DNA of 64,000 nt, from contig NZ_WBJR01000002.1 of NCBI RefSeq assembly GCF_009296185.1, forward strand, positions 1-64,000, read 5' to 3'. The position numbers were made by a program, and so were the translations under genes. Position 1 is the stretch's first letter. Each line of letters opens with the position of its first letter. This document shows, in pieces, positions 1 through 7,268 of this stretch. The notes under the pieces are model-generated. The model saw nothing but the letters and a program-made list of their open reading frames with translations, had not been told where the DNA came from and ran no database searches. Source of the stretch: Hydrogenovibrio sp. JE_KL2 (GTDB taxonomy: Bacteria > Pseudomonadota > Gammaproteobacteria > Thiomicrospirales > Thiomicrospiraceae).

Positions 1-115
1 TTTTTCGTTTTTTGAAAAATTTTTAACTCGAACTTTTCAAAAAACTTCCGATTCAAACTTCTAAAATCTCAATCGGTTTTTAACTTCTCTCACAGAGCCT
101 GTGAAAGAGATGCGT

Positions 116-143
116 ATTCTAATCACTCTGAAAATCTTTGCAA
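116..143 (-). promoter_or_regulatory. Strong stable-RNA-like promoter pointing off the left edge
   Basis: On the reverse strand a -35 box TTGCAA (138-143) and a -10 box TAGAAT (116-121) are separated by 16 bp, with an AT-rich tract upstream (about 155-190) that could be an UP element. A 16-bp spacer, an UP-like tract and a TAGAAT box followed by ACGC are typical of rRNA/tRNA promoters in gammaproteobacteria, so an rRNA operon or another stable RNA may lie left of the window. The RNA gene itself is not visible. The rest of 1-227 is AT-rich and holds no convincing gene. Confidence 0.45.
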
Positions 144-227
144 GCCCTACCCCTAACTTTTTTACACTTTTTTTACACTTTTTATCACAATATCCAAACT
201 ATCAACAACTTACATTTCTTGGATACG

Positions 228-253
228 AAAAAACGCCCAAAAGGACGTTTTTA
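228..253 (-). terminator. Intrinsic terminator of tyrS
   Basis: On the reverse strand a 10-bp stem (arms 243-252 and 229-238, one G-U pair, TTTT loop) ends in a run of T. It lies 25 bp past the tyrS stop codon. Confidence 0.75.
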
Positions 254-260
254 ATAGAGA

Positions 261-279
261 CCCAACCTGGTAGATTTTT
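261..279 (+). repeat. Dispersed motif copy 1 (variant with GGTAG)
   Basis: CCCAACCTGGTAGATTTTT. Single copy in + orientation, lying between the tyrS terminator and the tyrS stop codon and overlapping that codon. It has T instead of C in the GGCAG core. See the finding on the dispersed motif. Confidence 0.8.
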
Positions 280-1471
280 AACAGTTAATCGTCACTCGTG
301 CAAACTTACGCTTACCAACTTGATAGACTTGCTTTTCACAAGCTTCAACCGTCACACGACCATCTTCGATCTTTTCGCCGTTCAACTTAACGGCTCCCTG
401 TTTAATCATACGGTGCGCATCTGAAGTCGAACCAACCAGACCGGCTTCTTTTAATAAGTTCGCTAAAGGCATTGCTTCATTAAATGTAAACTCCGGCATT
501 TCGTCTGGAATTGCATTTTTCGAGAACTTGGTTTCGAAGTCTTTTAGTGCAGATTGCGCCGCTTCAGCAGAATGGAAACGTTCAATCAATTCAAGCGCTA
601 ATTTAATTTTGATGTTTCTTGGGTTTTCACCATTCTCAACAGAAAATTTCAGCTCTTCTATCTCTTCCAAGGACAAGAAAGATAACAACTCATAATAGCG
701 CCACATCAAATCATCTGACACAGACATGACTTTTCCAAACATATCGTTCGGTTCGTCTTTAATACCTATATAGTTACCTAACGATTTAGACATCTTTTGC
801 ACGCCATCCAACCCTTCAAGGATTGGCATCGTTAGAGTGCACTGCGGCTTTTTGCCAAAATGAGATTGCAGCGTACGCCCCATCAGTAAGTTGAACTTCT
901 GATCCGTTCCACCCAACTCGATATCAGCATCCATCGCCACGGAGTCATAACCTTGCACCAATGGATATAAAAACTCGTGGATGGCAATCGGCGTTCCAGA
1001 CTTGTAGCGATCTTCAAAGTCATTACGTTCCAACATACGCGCAACGGTTTGTGTGGCTGCCAACTTAATCATATCTGCCGCTGTCATTTGCCCCATCCAC
1101 TCGGAATTGAACATGACCGTCGTTTTTGCTGGATCAAGAATTTTAAAGACCTGCTCTTTATAAGTCTCGGCGTTCTTCTCAATATCTTCAGGCGATAGTG
1201 GCGGACGCGTCGCACTTTTACCGGTAGGATCACCAATCATCGCAGTGAAATCACCAATCAAGAACAACACTTCGTGCCCTAAGTCCTGAAACTGCTTAAG
1301 CTTGTTAATTAGCACGGTATGACCCAAGTGCAAATCAGGTGCTGTCGGATCAAACCCGGCTTTGACTCGCAAAGACTTGCCTGATTCCAACTTCTCAATC
1401 AGTTCTTTTTCAACCAAAATTTCTTCTGCGCCACGCTTGATGACGGCTAACTGTTCTTCTACTGACTTCAT
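278..1471 (-). CDS. tyrS: Tyrosyl-tRNA synthetase
   Basis: Charges tRNA-Tyr with tyrosine in the cytoplasm (class Ic aminoacyl-tRNA synthetase). The 397-aa protein has the HIGH-type motif HLGH at residues 48-51 and a KMSKS loop at 226-230. The exact KMSKS, rather than the KFGKT of E. coli TyrS, places it in the second bacterial TyrRS subfamily. The C-terminal 60 or so residues are an S4-like RNA-binding domain. The length is normal. The ATG start follows pyrD by 29 bp on the same strand, so the two may be co-transcribed, and a hairpin terminator follows the stop codon. The identification is secure. Confidence 0.97.
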   Translation of the reverse strand: MKSVEEQLAVIKRGAEEILVEKELIEKLESGKSLRVKAGFDPTAPDLHLGHTVLINKLKQFQDLGHEVLFLIGDFTAMIGDPTGKSATRPPLSPEDIEKNAETYKEQVFKILDPAKTTVMFNSEWMGQMTAADMIKLAATQTVARMLERNDFEDRYKSGTPIAIHEFLYPLVQGYDSVAMDADIELGGTDQKFNLLMGRTLQSHFGKKPQCTLTMPILEGLDGVQKMSKSLGNYIGIKDEPNDMFGKVMSVSDDLMWRYYELLSFLSLEEIEELKFSVENGENPRNIKIKLALELIERFHSAEAAQSALKDFETKFSKNAIPDEMPEFTFNEAMPLANLLKEAGLVGSTSDAHRMIKQGAVKLNGEKIEDGRVTVEACEKQVYQVGKRKFARVTINC

Positions 1472-1500
1472 TTCTTTACTTTATTAAATACTAAAAATTC

Positions 1501-2445
1501 TTAACCACACAGGACGGTATCGGTGTTCAACGCCAACTTACCTGTCATATCCGATACGCTTGCATATCCATGCTGCTGCATATAACGAGCAATACCTTTG
1601 TTTACTTTTTTCACCAACAAAGGATCTTTTGCCATGGCCGTTCCAATCGCGACCATGGATGCACCTGCCAAGAAAAACTCAATCGCATCTTCAGCGGAGG
1701 CAATGCCACCCAATCCAATAATCGGCACATTATACTGTTTTGCAACTTGATAAACTTGATGAACCTTAAGCAAGGCAACAGGCTTGACCGCCGGACCGGA
1801 AAGACCGCCTTGGTTATTGCCCAACGTCGGCTTAGCTGTATGAATGTCTATTTGCATCCCCATCAAGGTATTGATCGCAGACAACATGTCGGCACCCGCA
1901 TCAATAACACGCCTTGCACCTTCAGCAATATCCGTCTGATTCGGCGATAACTTTACAATCAACGGTTTCGTCGTGTTGGCACGACAAGCTTCAACCACCT
2001 TTGCCGCCATATCAGGATCATTACCAAAAGCAGCACCACCTTTTTTCACGTTCGGACAGGAAATGTTTACTTCTATCGCCGGCAAATCCGTTTGATCGAA
2101 CAAACGCACTACTTCTGCATATTCCTCAATAGACGAACCAGACACATTAATAATGAATCTCGACTCATCCAAATTCAGCTTCGGCAAATATTGTTCAATA
2201 ACGGCTTTAGCACCAGGGTTTTGCAGGCCGATTGAGTTGAGCAAACCACAAGGAGATTCCATCACCCTTTCAGGCTTATTGCCCAACTTAGGCTCCAAAG
2301 TGGTTCCCTTTAAAAACACCGCCCCCACATCTCTATTGGAAAAACCGGAAACAGACTGGTATTCTATGCCGTAGCCAGCATTCCCGGAGGCCATACCCAC
2401 CGGATTATTAAAATGAATGCCGCACAAATTTACCGATAAATCCAT
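1501..2445 (-). CDS. pyrD: Dihydroorotate dehydrogenase, class 1 (1B-type catalytic subunit)
   Basis: Oxidises dihydroorotate to orotate in pyrimidine synthesis, using FMN. About 314 residues. The active-site loop reads ISCPNVKKGG with Cys at about residue 130, as in cytosolic class 1 enzymes; membrane class 2 enzymes have Ser there. Glycine-rich phosphate-binding loops near the C-terminus (GLGGI, then GAS and AIGTA) bind FMN. Class 1B enzymes usually pair with a PyrK Fe-S/FAD subunit; none is in this window. I chose the ATG at 2443-2445. A TTG one codon upstream (to 2448) is also possible, since the Shine-Dalgarno-like AGGA and GAGAG fit either. Most gammaproteobacteria have class 2 PyrD, so this is slightly unusual. 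Confidence 0.92.
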   Translation of the reverse strand: MDLSVNLCGIHFNNPVGMASGNAGYGIEYQSVSGFSNRDVGAVFLKGTTLEPKLGNKPERVMESPCGLLNSIGLQNPGAKAVIEQYLPKLNLDESRFIINVSGSSIEEYAEVVRLFDQTDLPAIEVNISCPNVKKGGAAFGNDPDMAAKVVEACRANTTKPLIVKLSPNQTDIAEGARRVIDAGADMLSAINTLMGMQIDIHTAKPTLGNNQGGLSGPAVKPVALLKVHQVYQVAKQYNVPIIGLGGIASAEDAIEFFLAGASMVAIGTAMAKDPLLVKKVNKGIARYMQQHGYASVSDMTGKLALNTDTVLCG

Positions 2446-2474
2446 CAACTCTCGATCCTAAAAAACAGTTACCT

Positions 2475-2939
2475 ATGATTCACATCATCTTGTATGAACC
2501 GGAAATTCCACAAAACACTGGGGCGTTAATTCGTTTGAGCGCAAATATGGGCGCGCATCTTCACCTCATCAAACCTTACGCCTTCGACTTAAGCGAAAAA
2601 AAGGTACGTCGTGCTGGACTTGACTACCATGAGCTTGCCAATCTTCATGAGCATGAATCGCTCGAAGACTGCATCCGCACCGTGCAACCCAACCGCGTTT
2701 TCGCCTTAACCACCAAAACGACTCGCTATTATACCGAACCTACGTTTGCTGACGAAGATGCTTTTTTGTTTGGCCCTGAAAGCAGAGGCTTACCTATGGA
2801 TGTCATCACCAGCTTACCTGAAGAACAGCGCTTGACCATCCCCATGATTCCGGGCGGCCGCAGCCTGAATCTCGCCAATGCCGTTTCAGTCATGGCCTAT
2901 GAGGCATGGCGCCAACTTGGCTTCAGCATGCCAAAATAG
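2475..2939 (+). CDS. trmL: tRNA (cytidine/uridine-34 2'-O)-methyltransferase TrmL
   Basis: SPOUT-family (SpoU) methyltransferase that 2'-O-methylates the wobble base of certain tRNA-Leu species using SAM. The 154-aa size is normal. Visible family motifs are the N-terminal EPEIPQNTG (motif 1), FGPESRGLP (motif 2) and the C-terminal RSLNLANAVSVMAYE (motif 3), which forms the trefoil-knot SAM site. It is transcribed divergently from pyrD with a very short gap and converges on gpsA. A hairpin made of two dispersed-motif copies lies between the two 3' ends. Confidence 0.95.
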   Translation: MIHIILYEPEIPQNTGALIRLSANMGAHLHLIKPYAFDLSEKKVRRAGLDYHELANLHEHESLEDCIRTVQPNRVFALTTKTTRYYTEPTFADEDAFLFGPESRGLPMDVITSLPEEQRLTIPMIPGGRSLNLANAVSVMAYEAWRQLGFSMPK

Positions 2940-2955
2940 ACATTTCAAAAAACAA

Positions 2956-3005
2956 AAATCTGCCAGGTTGGGTACAGAACACATACCCCCAACCTGGCAG
3001 ATTTT
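2956..3005. terminator. Bidirectional hairpin built from two inverted copies of the dispersed motif
   Basis: The motif occurs in reverse (2956-2972) and forward orientation (2987-3005), separated by about 14 bases. The arms AAAATCTGCCAGGTTGGG and CCCAACCTGGCAGATTTT pair almost perfectly, with A-runs before and T-runs after the stem on either strand. It lies between the convergent genes trmL and gpsA and probably terminates both. Uptake sequences in other naturally competent bacteria are often arranged the same way. Confidence 0.8.
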
Positions 3006-3028
3006 AGTCACTTCAAGTCTTGAGTGCT

Positions 3029-4045
3029 TTAAGACTCAGCCTTTAACTCTCTTGCCAACAAATGCTCAGCCGCTTCCTTGGCGGTAATATTACCCTCTAC
3101 CAATTGATACACCTGCTCAGCAATGGGAAGATCCAGTCCTTTTTCATCAGCAATGGCCTTAACCACTCTCACGGCTTTAACGCCTTCTACCACCTGCCCG
3201 ATTTCCTGCTGTGCACTTTCAGAAGTTTGCTTTGGCGACGCCAACTTCAAACCAAACTGACGGTTGCGAGACAAATTATCAGTACAAGTCAACACCAAGT
3301 CGCCAAGCCCAGCAAGCCCCATTAGCGTTTCTGGTGTCGCACCGTACAATCCGGCAAAACGCATCATCTCCGCCATGCCTCTGGAAATAATCGCCGCGCG
3401 AGCATTTGCCCCTAAGTGCAAACCATCACTAACACCGGTAGCGATTGCCATGATGTTTTTGTAAGCACCACCGACTTCAACACCGGCAATATCGCCCTGG
3501 GTATACATACGAAAGGCATCATGATGAAACAAACTCGCCCAATAAGCAGCTTCCTGTTCATCAGTTGAAGCACTCACCATTGCAGTAGGCAACCCTTTTG
3601 CCACTTCCGCAGCAAAGGTAGGTCCTGAAAGCACAGTGTAATGACAATCCTTACACAACTCCTGCCTTGCAATCTCATGCAACAGCTTCTTACTTTCCGG
3701 CTCAAACCCTTTGGTCGCCCAGGCAATATGCTTCTTGGAAACATCAACCATATCCGAGACTTGGCTTAACGCCTGACGAAAGACATGGCTTGGCACCACC
3801 ACCAAAATGGCATCCGCGCTTTCAAGACTGGAAGCGAGGTCACTTACCACCCGAAGGCTATCTGGAAAATGAACTTGAGGTAAATATTTTTGGTTTTTGC
3901 GCTCTTGCATCAAGCTTTGAGTGTGCACCTCACTGTGCGCCCAAAGAGATACCGATTGCCCTGAACGAGACAAGTGAATAGCCAAGGCCGTTCCCCAAGC
4001 ACCCGCACCGAGAACAACGACGTTTTGCACTTCTTTTTGTGACAT
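3029..4045 (-). CDS. gpsA: Glycerol-3-phosphate dehydrogenase [NAD(P)+]
   Basis: Reduces dihydroxyacetone phosphate to sn-glycerol-3-phosphate for phospholipid synthesis. The 338-residue protein begins with a Rossmann motif (VVVLGAGAWGTALA) and later has the family segments SGPTFAAEVAKGLPTA, KNIMAIATGVSDG and GLAGLGDLVLTC. I start at the ATG at 4043-4045. The frame could be extended to a TTG at 4060, but that lacks a better ribosome site. It is the last gene of the rhodanese-grxC-secB-gpsA group, an order conserved in E. coli and many gammaproteobacteria. Confidence 0.96.
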   Translation of the reverse strand: MSQKEVQNVVVLGAGAWGTALAIHLSRSGQSVSLWAHSEVHTQSLMQERKNQKYLPQVHFPDSLRVVSDLASSLESADAILVVVPSHVFRQALSQVSDMVDVSKKHIAWATKGFEPESKKLLHEIARQELCKDCHYTVLSGPTFAAEVAKGLPTAMVSASTDEQEAAYWASLFHHDAFRMYTQGDIAGVEVGGAYKNIMAIATGVSDGLHLGANARAAIISRGMAEMMRFAGLYGATPETLMGLAGLGDLVLTCTDNLSRNRQFGLKLASPKQTSESAQQEIGQVVEGVKAVRVVKAIADEKGLDLPIAEQVYQLVEGNITAKEAAEHLLARELKAES

Positions 4046-4099
4046 AAAACCCGCGCTCAACTATTCAAAACCGACTTTAGTGAAACACCTTTCACCAAA

Positions 4100-4558
4100 T
4101 TATTGTTGCGTCCCTTGAGCTTCTTGCTCTAAATGACTTGCAAACATCGCATCGAAATTAACTGGTTCCAAAACCAACTGCGGAAAGCCACCTTTTGCGA
4201 CCAAACTTGAAATGGTTTCACGCGCATAAGGGAATAACGCCGCCGGACACTGAGAAGCCAACAAGTATTGAATCTCTTGTTCGTTGAAGCCTTCTAGCGT
4301 AAAAATACCGGCTTGCTCAACTTCACATAAAAATGCCGTTGCATCCTCAATCATGGTAGTCGCAGTCACACGAATCAACACATGATAAGTTCCTTCTTCC
4401 AAAACATCCGTTTCAACATTTAAGTCAACGTCAAGTTTAGGCTGAAACTCTTGAAGAAAAACTTCAGGGGTTTTTGGTGATTCAAAAGAGATGTTTTTCG
4501 TGTAAATTTTTTGGATTTGAAAATGCTGTTGCACTTCAGTTTGATTATTTTCAGACAT
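4100..4558 (-). CDS. secB: Protein-export chaperone SecB
   Basis: Cytosolic tetrameric chaperone that keeps precursor proteins unfolded and hands them to SecA. 152 aa, normal length. The family features QHFQIQKIYTKNISFESP near the N-terminus and the C-terminal CPAALFPYARETISSLVAKGGFP segment are clear. It sits between grxC and gpsA on the same strand with short gaps, consistent with one operon. Confidence 0.97.
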   Translation of the reverse strand: MSENNQTEVQQHFQIQKIYTKNISFESPKTPEVFLQEFQPKLDVDLNVETDVLEEGTYHVLIRVTATTMIEDATAFLCEVEQAGIFTLEGFNEQEIQYLLASQCPAALFPYARETISSLVAKGGFPQLVLEPVNFDAMFASHLEQEAQGTQQ

Positions 4559-4584
4559 GTAAACTCTATTTCCTATTCTTTTAC

Positions 4585-4860
4585 TTAAGCATTTTCAGCA
4601 AGGATTTTATCCAACTCACCAGAACGATCTGCGGCAGACAAGTCATCAAACCCACCCACATGATGCTCTCCGATGAAAACTTGTGGAACAGTGTTGCGAC
4701 CACTCTTCTCTTGCATTGCGGCCCAAAGAGCAGAATCACCGCCAACGTTGATTTCGTTATACGACAGGCCTTTACCGTTCAATAAGTTTTTCGCCATATT
4801 ACAGTATGGACAGGTTGACGTTAGGTAAATCGTAATTTCCGGCATCGCTTTTTCCGACAT
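4585..4860 (-). CDS. grxC: Glutaredoxin 3
   Basis: Small dithiol glutaredoxin that reduces disulfides and glutathione mixed disulfides. The 91-aa protein has the active site CPYC at about residues 18-21, the cis-Pro motif TVPQVFI and the glutathione-binding GGFDD. The ATG at 4858-4860 has a good GGAGG ribosome site 8 bases upstream and overlaps the stop codon of the rhodanese gene (TAATG), indicating translational coupling. An internal Met (MPEITIY) would also give a plausible glutaredoxin start, but the ribosome site favours the longer form. Confidence 0.95.
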   Translation of the reverse strand: MSEKAMPEITIYLTSTCPYCNMAKNLLNGKGLSYNEINVGGDSALWAAMQEKSGRNTVPQVFIGEHHVGGFDDLSAADRSGELDKILAENA

Positions 4861-5321
4861 TACACGCCCTCCTTTCTGTTGTTTTTTTTTAACTGTTTTC
4901 TGGATACTTGCTTATTGACCGGGAGCCCAGCACTTTTCCAGGACATAATACCGCCACTTAAGTTATGAACCTTGGTAAAGCCCTGCTTAACCAACATTCT
5001 GGCAACACTTGCGGAACGTGCGCCTGATTGACAGTAAATCAAAATATCATCAGCTTTATGAGACTCTAAACTTGAGAGTCTCTTAGAAATATCGGTTGAT
5101 GAGATATTCTCAGCTTCACCGATAAATCCACCTTTATATTCTCCATCCGTGCGCACGTCCAAAACCCAAGCACCATTGTTATATAGCCTAACCGCCTCAT
5201 CGGCATTCACAGACTTATAACCGGACATCTTATCGCCAAAATAGCTGTAGCCAAGCATTATCACAATGACCGCCAATGCGATAAACAAAAACAGCTGTTC
5301 GTGCACAAACTCAATAAACAT
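4860..5321 (-). CDS. Membrane-anchored rhodanese-like protein (YibN family)
   Basis: The 153-aa protein has one N-terminal transmembrane helix (about residues 9-27) followed by a rhodanese domain facing one side of the inner membrane. The active-site loop CQSGARS carries the catalytic Cys, so sulfur transfer or related thiol chemistry is possible; the substrate is unknown. The C-terminus is basic and lysine-rich. It is first in the operon with grxC, secB and gpsA, as yibN is in E. coli, suggesting a link to envelope or redox homeostasis. The ATG follows an AAGGAAC ribosome site. Confidence 0.9.
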   Translation of the reverse strand: MFIEFVHEQLFLFIALAVIVIMLGYSYFGDKMSGYKSVNADEAVRLYNNGAWVLDVRTDGEYKGGFIGEAENISSTDISKRLSSLESHKADDILIYCQSGARSASVARMLVKQGFTKVHNLSGGIMSWKSAGLPVNKQVSRKQLKKNNRKEGV

Positions 5322-5459
5322 CTAAGTTCCTTTAACAAATGATTCATTTCAAAGCTAATGATTTTAACAATGAAACTCGTTACAATAAACGTCTATTTAC
5401 TGTTTTTAACTAAATTCATTAAATTCAAGCACAACCCTCTTTTTTCGACGGAAAATACC

Positions 5460-7025
5460 ATGACTGAAACTGTAAACTTAAAACACCGACCAACCGGATT
5501 AATTATTTTGGATGGATGGGGACATCGCGAAGAAACAAAATACAACGCGATTGCTCAAGCACACACTCCCAATTGGGATGGCTTGCTTTCCAAATTCCCT
5601 CACACCCAAATCAATACTTCAGGGTTTGCTGTTGGTTTGCCAGAAGGTCAAATGGGGAATTCTGAAGTTGGACACATGAACCTTGGCGCTGGTCGCGTGG
5701 TCTACCAAGAGTTGACTCGCATCCAGAAAGATATTGATGATGGCCGTTTCTTTGAAAACAACGCACTGCTAAAAGCGATTGATTCTGCCATTGACCGTGA
5801 TCGTACTGTTCACATCCTTGGCCTACTGTCTGATGGTGGCGTTCATTCGCACATCAATCACATTAAAGCCGCGATCAAAATGGCTCACGACCGTGGCGCC
5901 AATGTTGTACTGCACGCTTTTACCGATGGTCGCGACACATCTCCACAAAGCGCACTTCAATACATCGAAGACATTGAAGCCTTTATGTCAGAAATCGGTG
6001 GCGGACGTATTGCCTCGATTACAGGACGTTACTACGCTTTGGACAGAGATAACCGCTGGGATCGCGTACACAAAACTTATGACGTAATCACTTGCGGTAT
6101 CAGCGAGTTTGAATACGCTTCAGCTACCGAAGCAGTGGAAGCAGCTTACGCACGTGGCGAGAATGATGAGTTCATCCAAGCGACCCATATTGCACTTGAA
6201 GATGGTTCAAAAACGCAAGTTCAGGATGGTGACTCAATCATTTTCATGAACTTCCGCTCTGACCGCGCTAGACAACTAACCAAAGCGTTTATTTTTGACG
6301 ACTTTGAAGATTTTCACCGTTGCAAAACACCGGTTTTATCAGCTTTCGTCACCCTAACGGAATACAAAAAGAACTTTGAAAAGTTCGGCGCCCTGATTGC
6401 TTACCGCCCAACAAAACTTCGCAACACCTATGGTGAATACGTTGCCAAAAAAGGCCTTAAGCAACTACGCATTGCCGAAACGGAAAAGTACGCCCATGTC
6501 ACCTTCTTCTTCAATGGTGGTGTGGAAGAACCAAACAGAGATGAGCACCGCATCCTGATCAACTCGCCAAAGGTTGCAACCTATGACCTGCAACCTGAAA
6601 TGAGTCTACCGGAAGTGAAGGCAAAGCTAATTCAAGCCATTCACTCTGGAGAATATGACACCTTTATCTGCAACATCGCCAACCCAGACATGGTTGGGCA
6701 CACTGGGGTAATGGAAGCTTGCATCAAAGCAGCCGAAGCAGTCGACGAAGCATTAGGGGAAATCCTTAAGGCACTAAAAGAAGTCGGTGGCGAAGCAATC
6801 ATTACCGCTGACCACGGAAACCTTGAATTGTTGTTTGACGAAGAAAAAGGCAAACCTCTTACTTCTCATACAACCTTCCCGGTTGATATGGTTTATTATG
6901 GTGAACGCTCATGCACACTAAAACCAGGTGGCGCATTGTGTGATGTCATTCCTACCCTGTTCGACATGATGGGCATTGGTCAACCGGACGAAATGACCGG
7001 ACAATCACTTTGTTCGTTCAAATAA
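5460..7025 (+). CDS. gpmI: 2,3-bisphosphoglycerate-independent phosphoglycerate mutase
   Basis: Interconverts 3- and 2-phosphoglycerate in glycolysis/gluconeogenesis with two Mn ions and a phosphoserine intermediate. 521 aa from the ATG at 5460, matching the family length near 510-520. The open frame extends upstream to 5358, but those residues do not resemble the family. Visible motifs are LILDGWG at the N-terminus, GNSEVGHMNLGAGR with the phosphorylated Ser, DGRDTSPQSA, and the C-terminal metal site ADHGNLE with SHTTFPV. It is divergent from the rhodanese operon. A possible -10 TACAAT lies at 5381-5386, but no good -35 is seen. Confidence 0.96.
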   Translation: MTETVNLKHRPTGLIILDGWGHREETKYNAIAQAHTPNWDGLLSKFPHTQINTSGFAVGLPEGQMGNSEVGHMNLGAGRVVYQELTRIQKDIDDGRFFENNALLKAIDSAIDRDRTVHILGLLSDGGVHSHINHIKAAIKMAHDRGANVVLHAFTDGRDTSPQSALQYIEDIEAFMSEIGGGRIASITGRYYALDRDNRWDRVHKTYDVITCGISEFEYASATEAVEAAYARGENDEFIQATHIALEDGSKTQVQDGDSIIFMNFRSDRARQLTKAFIFDDFEDFHRCKTPVLSAFVTLTEYKKNFEKFGALIAYRPTKLRNTYGEYVAKKGLKQLRIAETEKYAHVTFFFNGGVEEPNRDEHRILINSPKVATYDLQPEMSLPEVKAKLIQAIHSGEYDTFICNIANPDMVGHTGVMEACIKAAEAVDEALGEILKALKEVGGEAIITADHGNLELLFDEEKGKPLTSHTTFPVDMVYYGERSCTLKPGGALCDVIPTLFDMMGIGQPDEMTGQSLCSFK

Positions 7026-7030
7026 CCCCC

Positions 7031-7101
7031 TAAAATTCGACGTAGAATTTTACCGATTTAAAAGCACGTTCAGGCGTTAATTCTCCTGAACGTGCTTTTT
7101 T
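7031..7101 (+). terminator. Tandem hairpins ending gpmI
   Basis: A perfect 8-bp stem with a 6-base loop (7031-7052) is followed by a strong intrinsic terminator with 15-bp arms at 7060-7074 and 7085-7099, ending in a T-run. The second hairpin is the likely terminator. Confidence 0.9.
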
Positions 7102-7135
7102 GACTTTAAACAAAGTCGACTTCTCGGCATCCGCA

Positions 7136-7164
7136 TTGAAATTTAACGCGAGACAATTTATAAT
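7136..7164 (+). promoter_or_regulatory. Sigma70 promoter of gltBD
   Basis: TTGAAA (7136-7141) and a perfect TATAAT (7159-7164) are spaced exactly 17 bp apart, about 105 bp before the gltB start. The leader 7172-7268 is AT-rich and shows no obvious riboswitch fold by eye. Confidence 0.8.
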
Positions 7165-7268
7165 TTCGCACCATTTTTTATTTTTTCAAGCCCAGAGAAG
7201 AACAAGAAAAATTGAAAAAATACAAATATAACAATAAGTTATAACAATAGTATTACAGGAAACTGATT

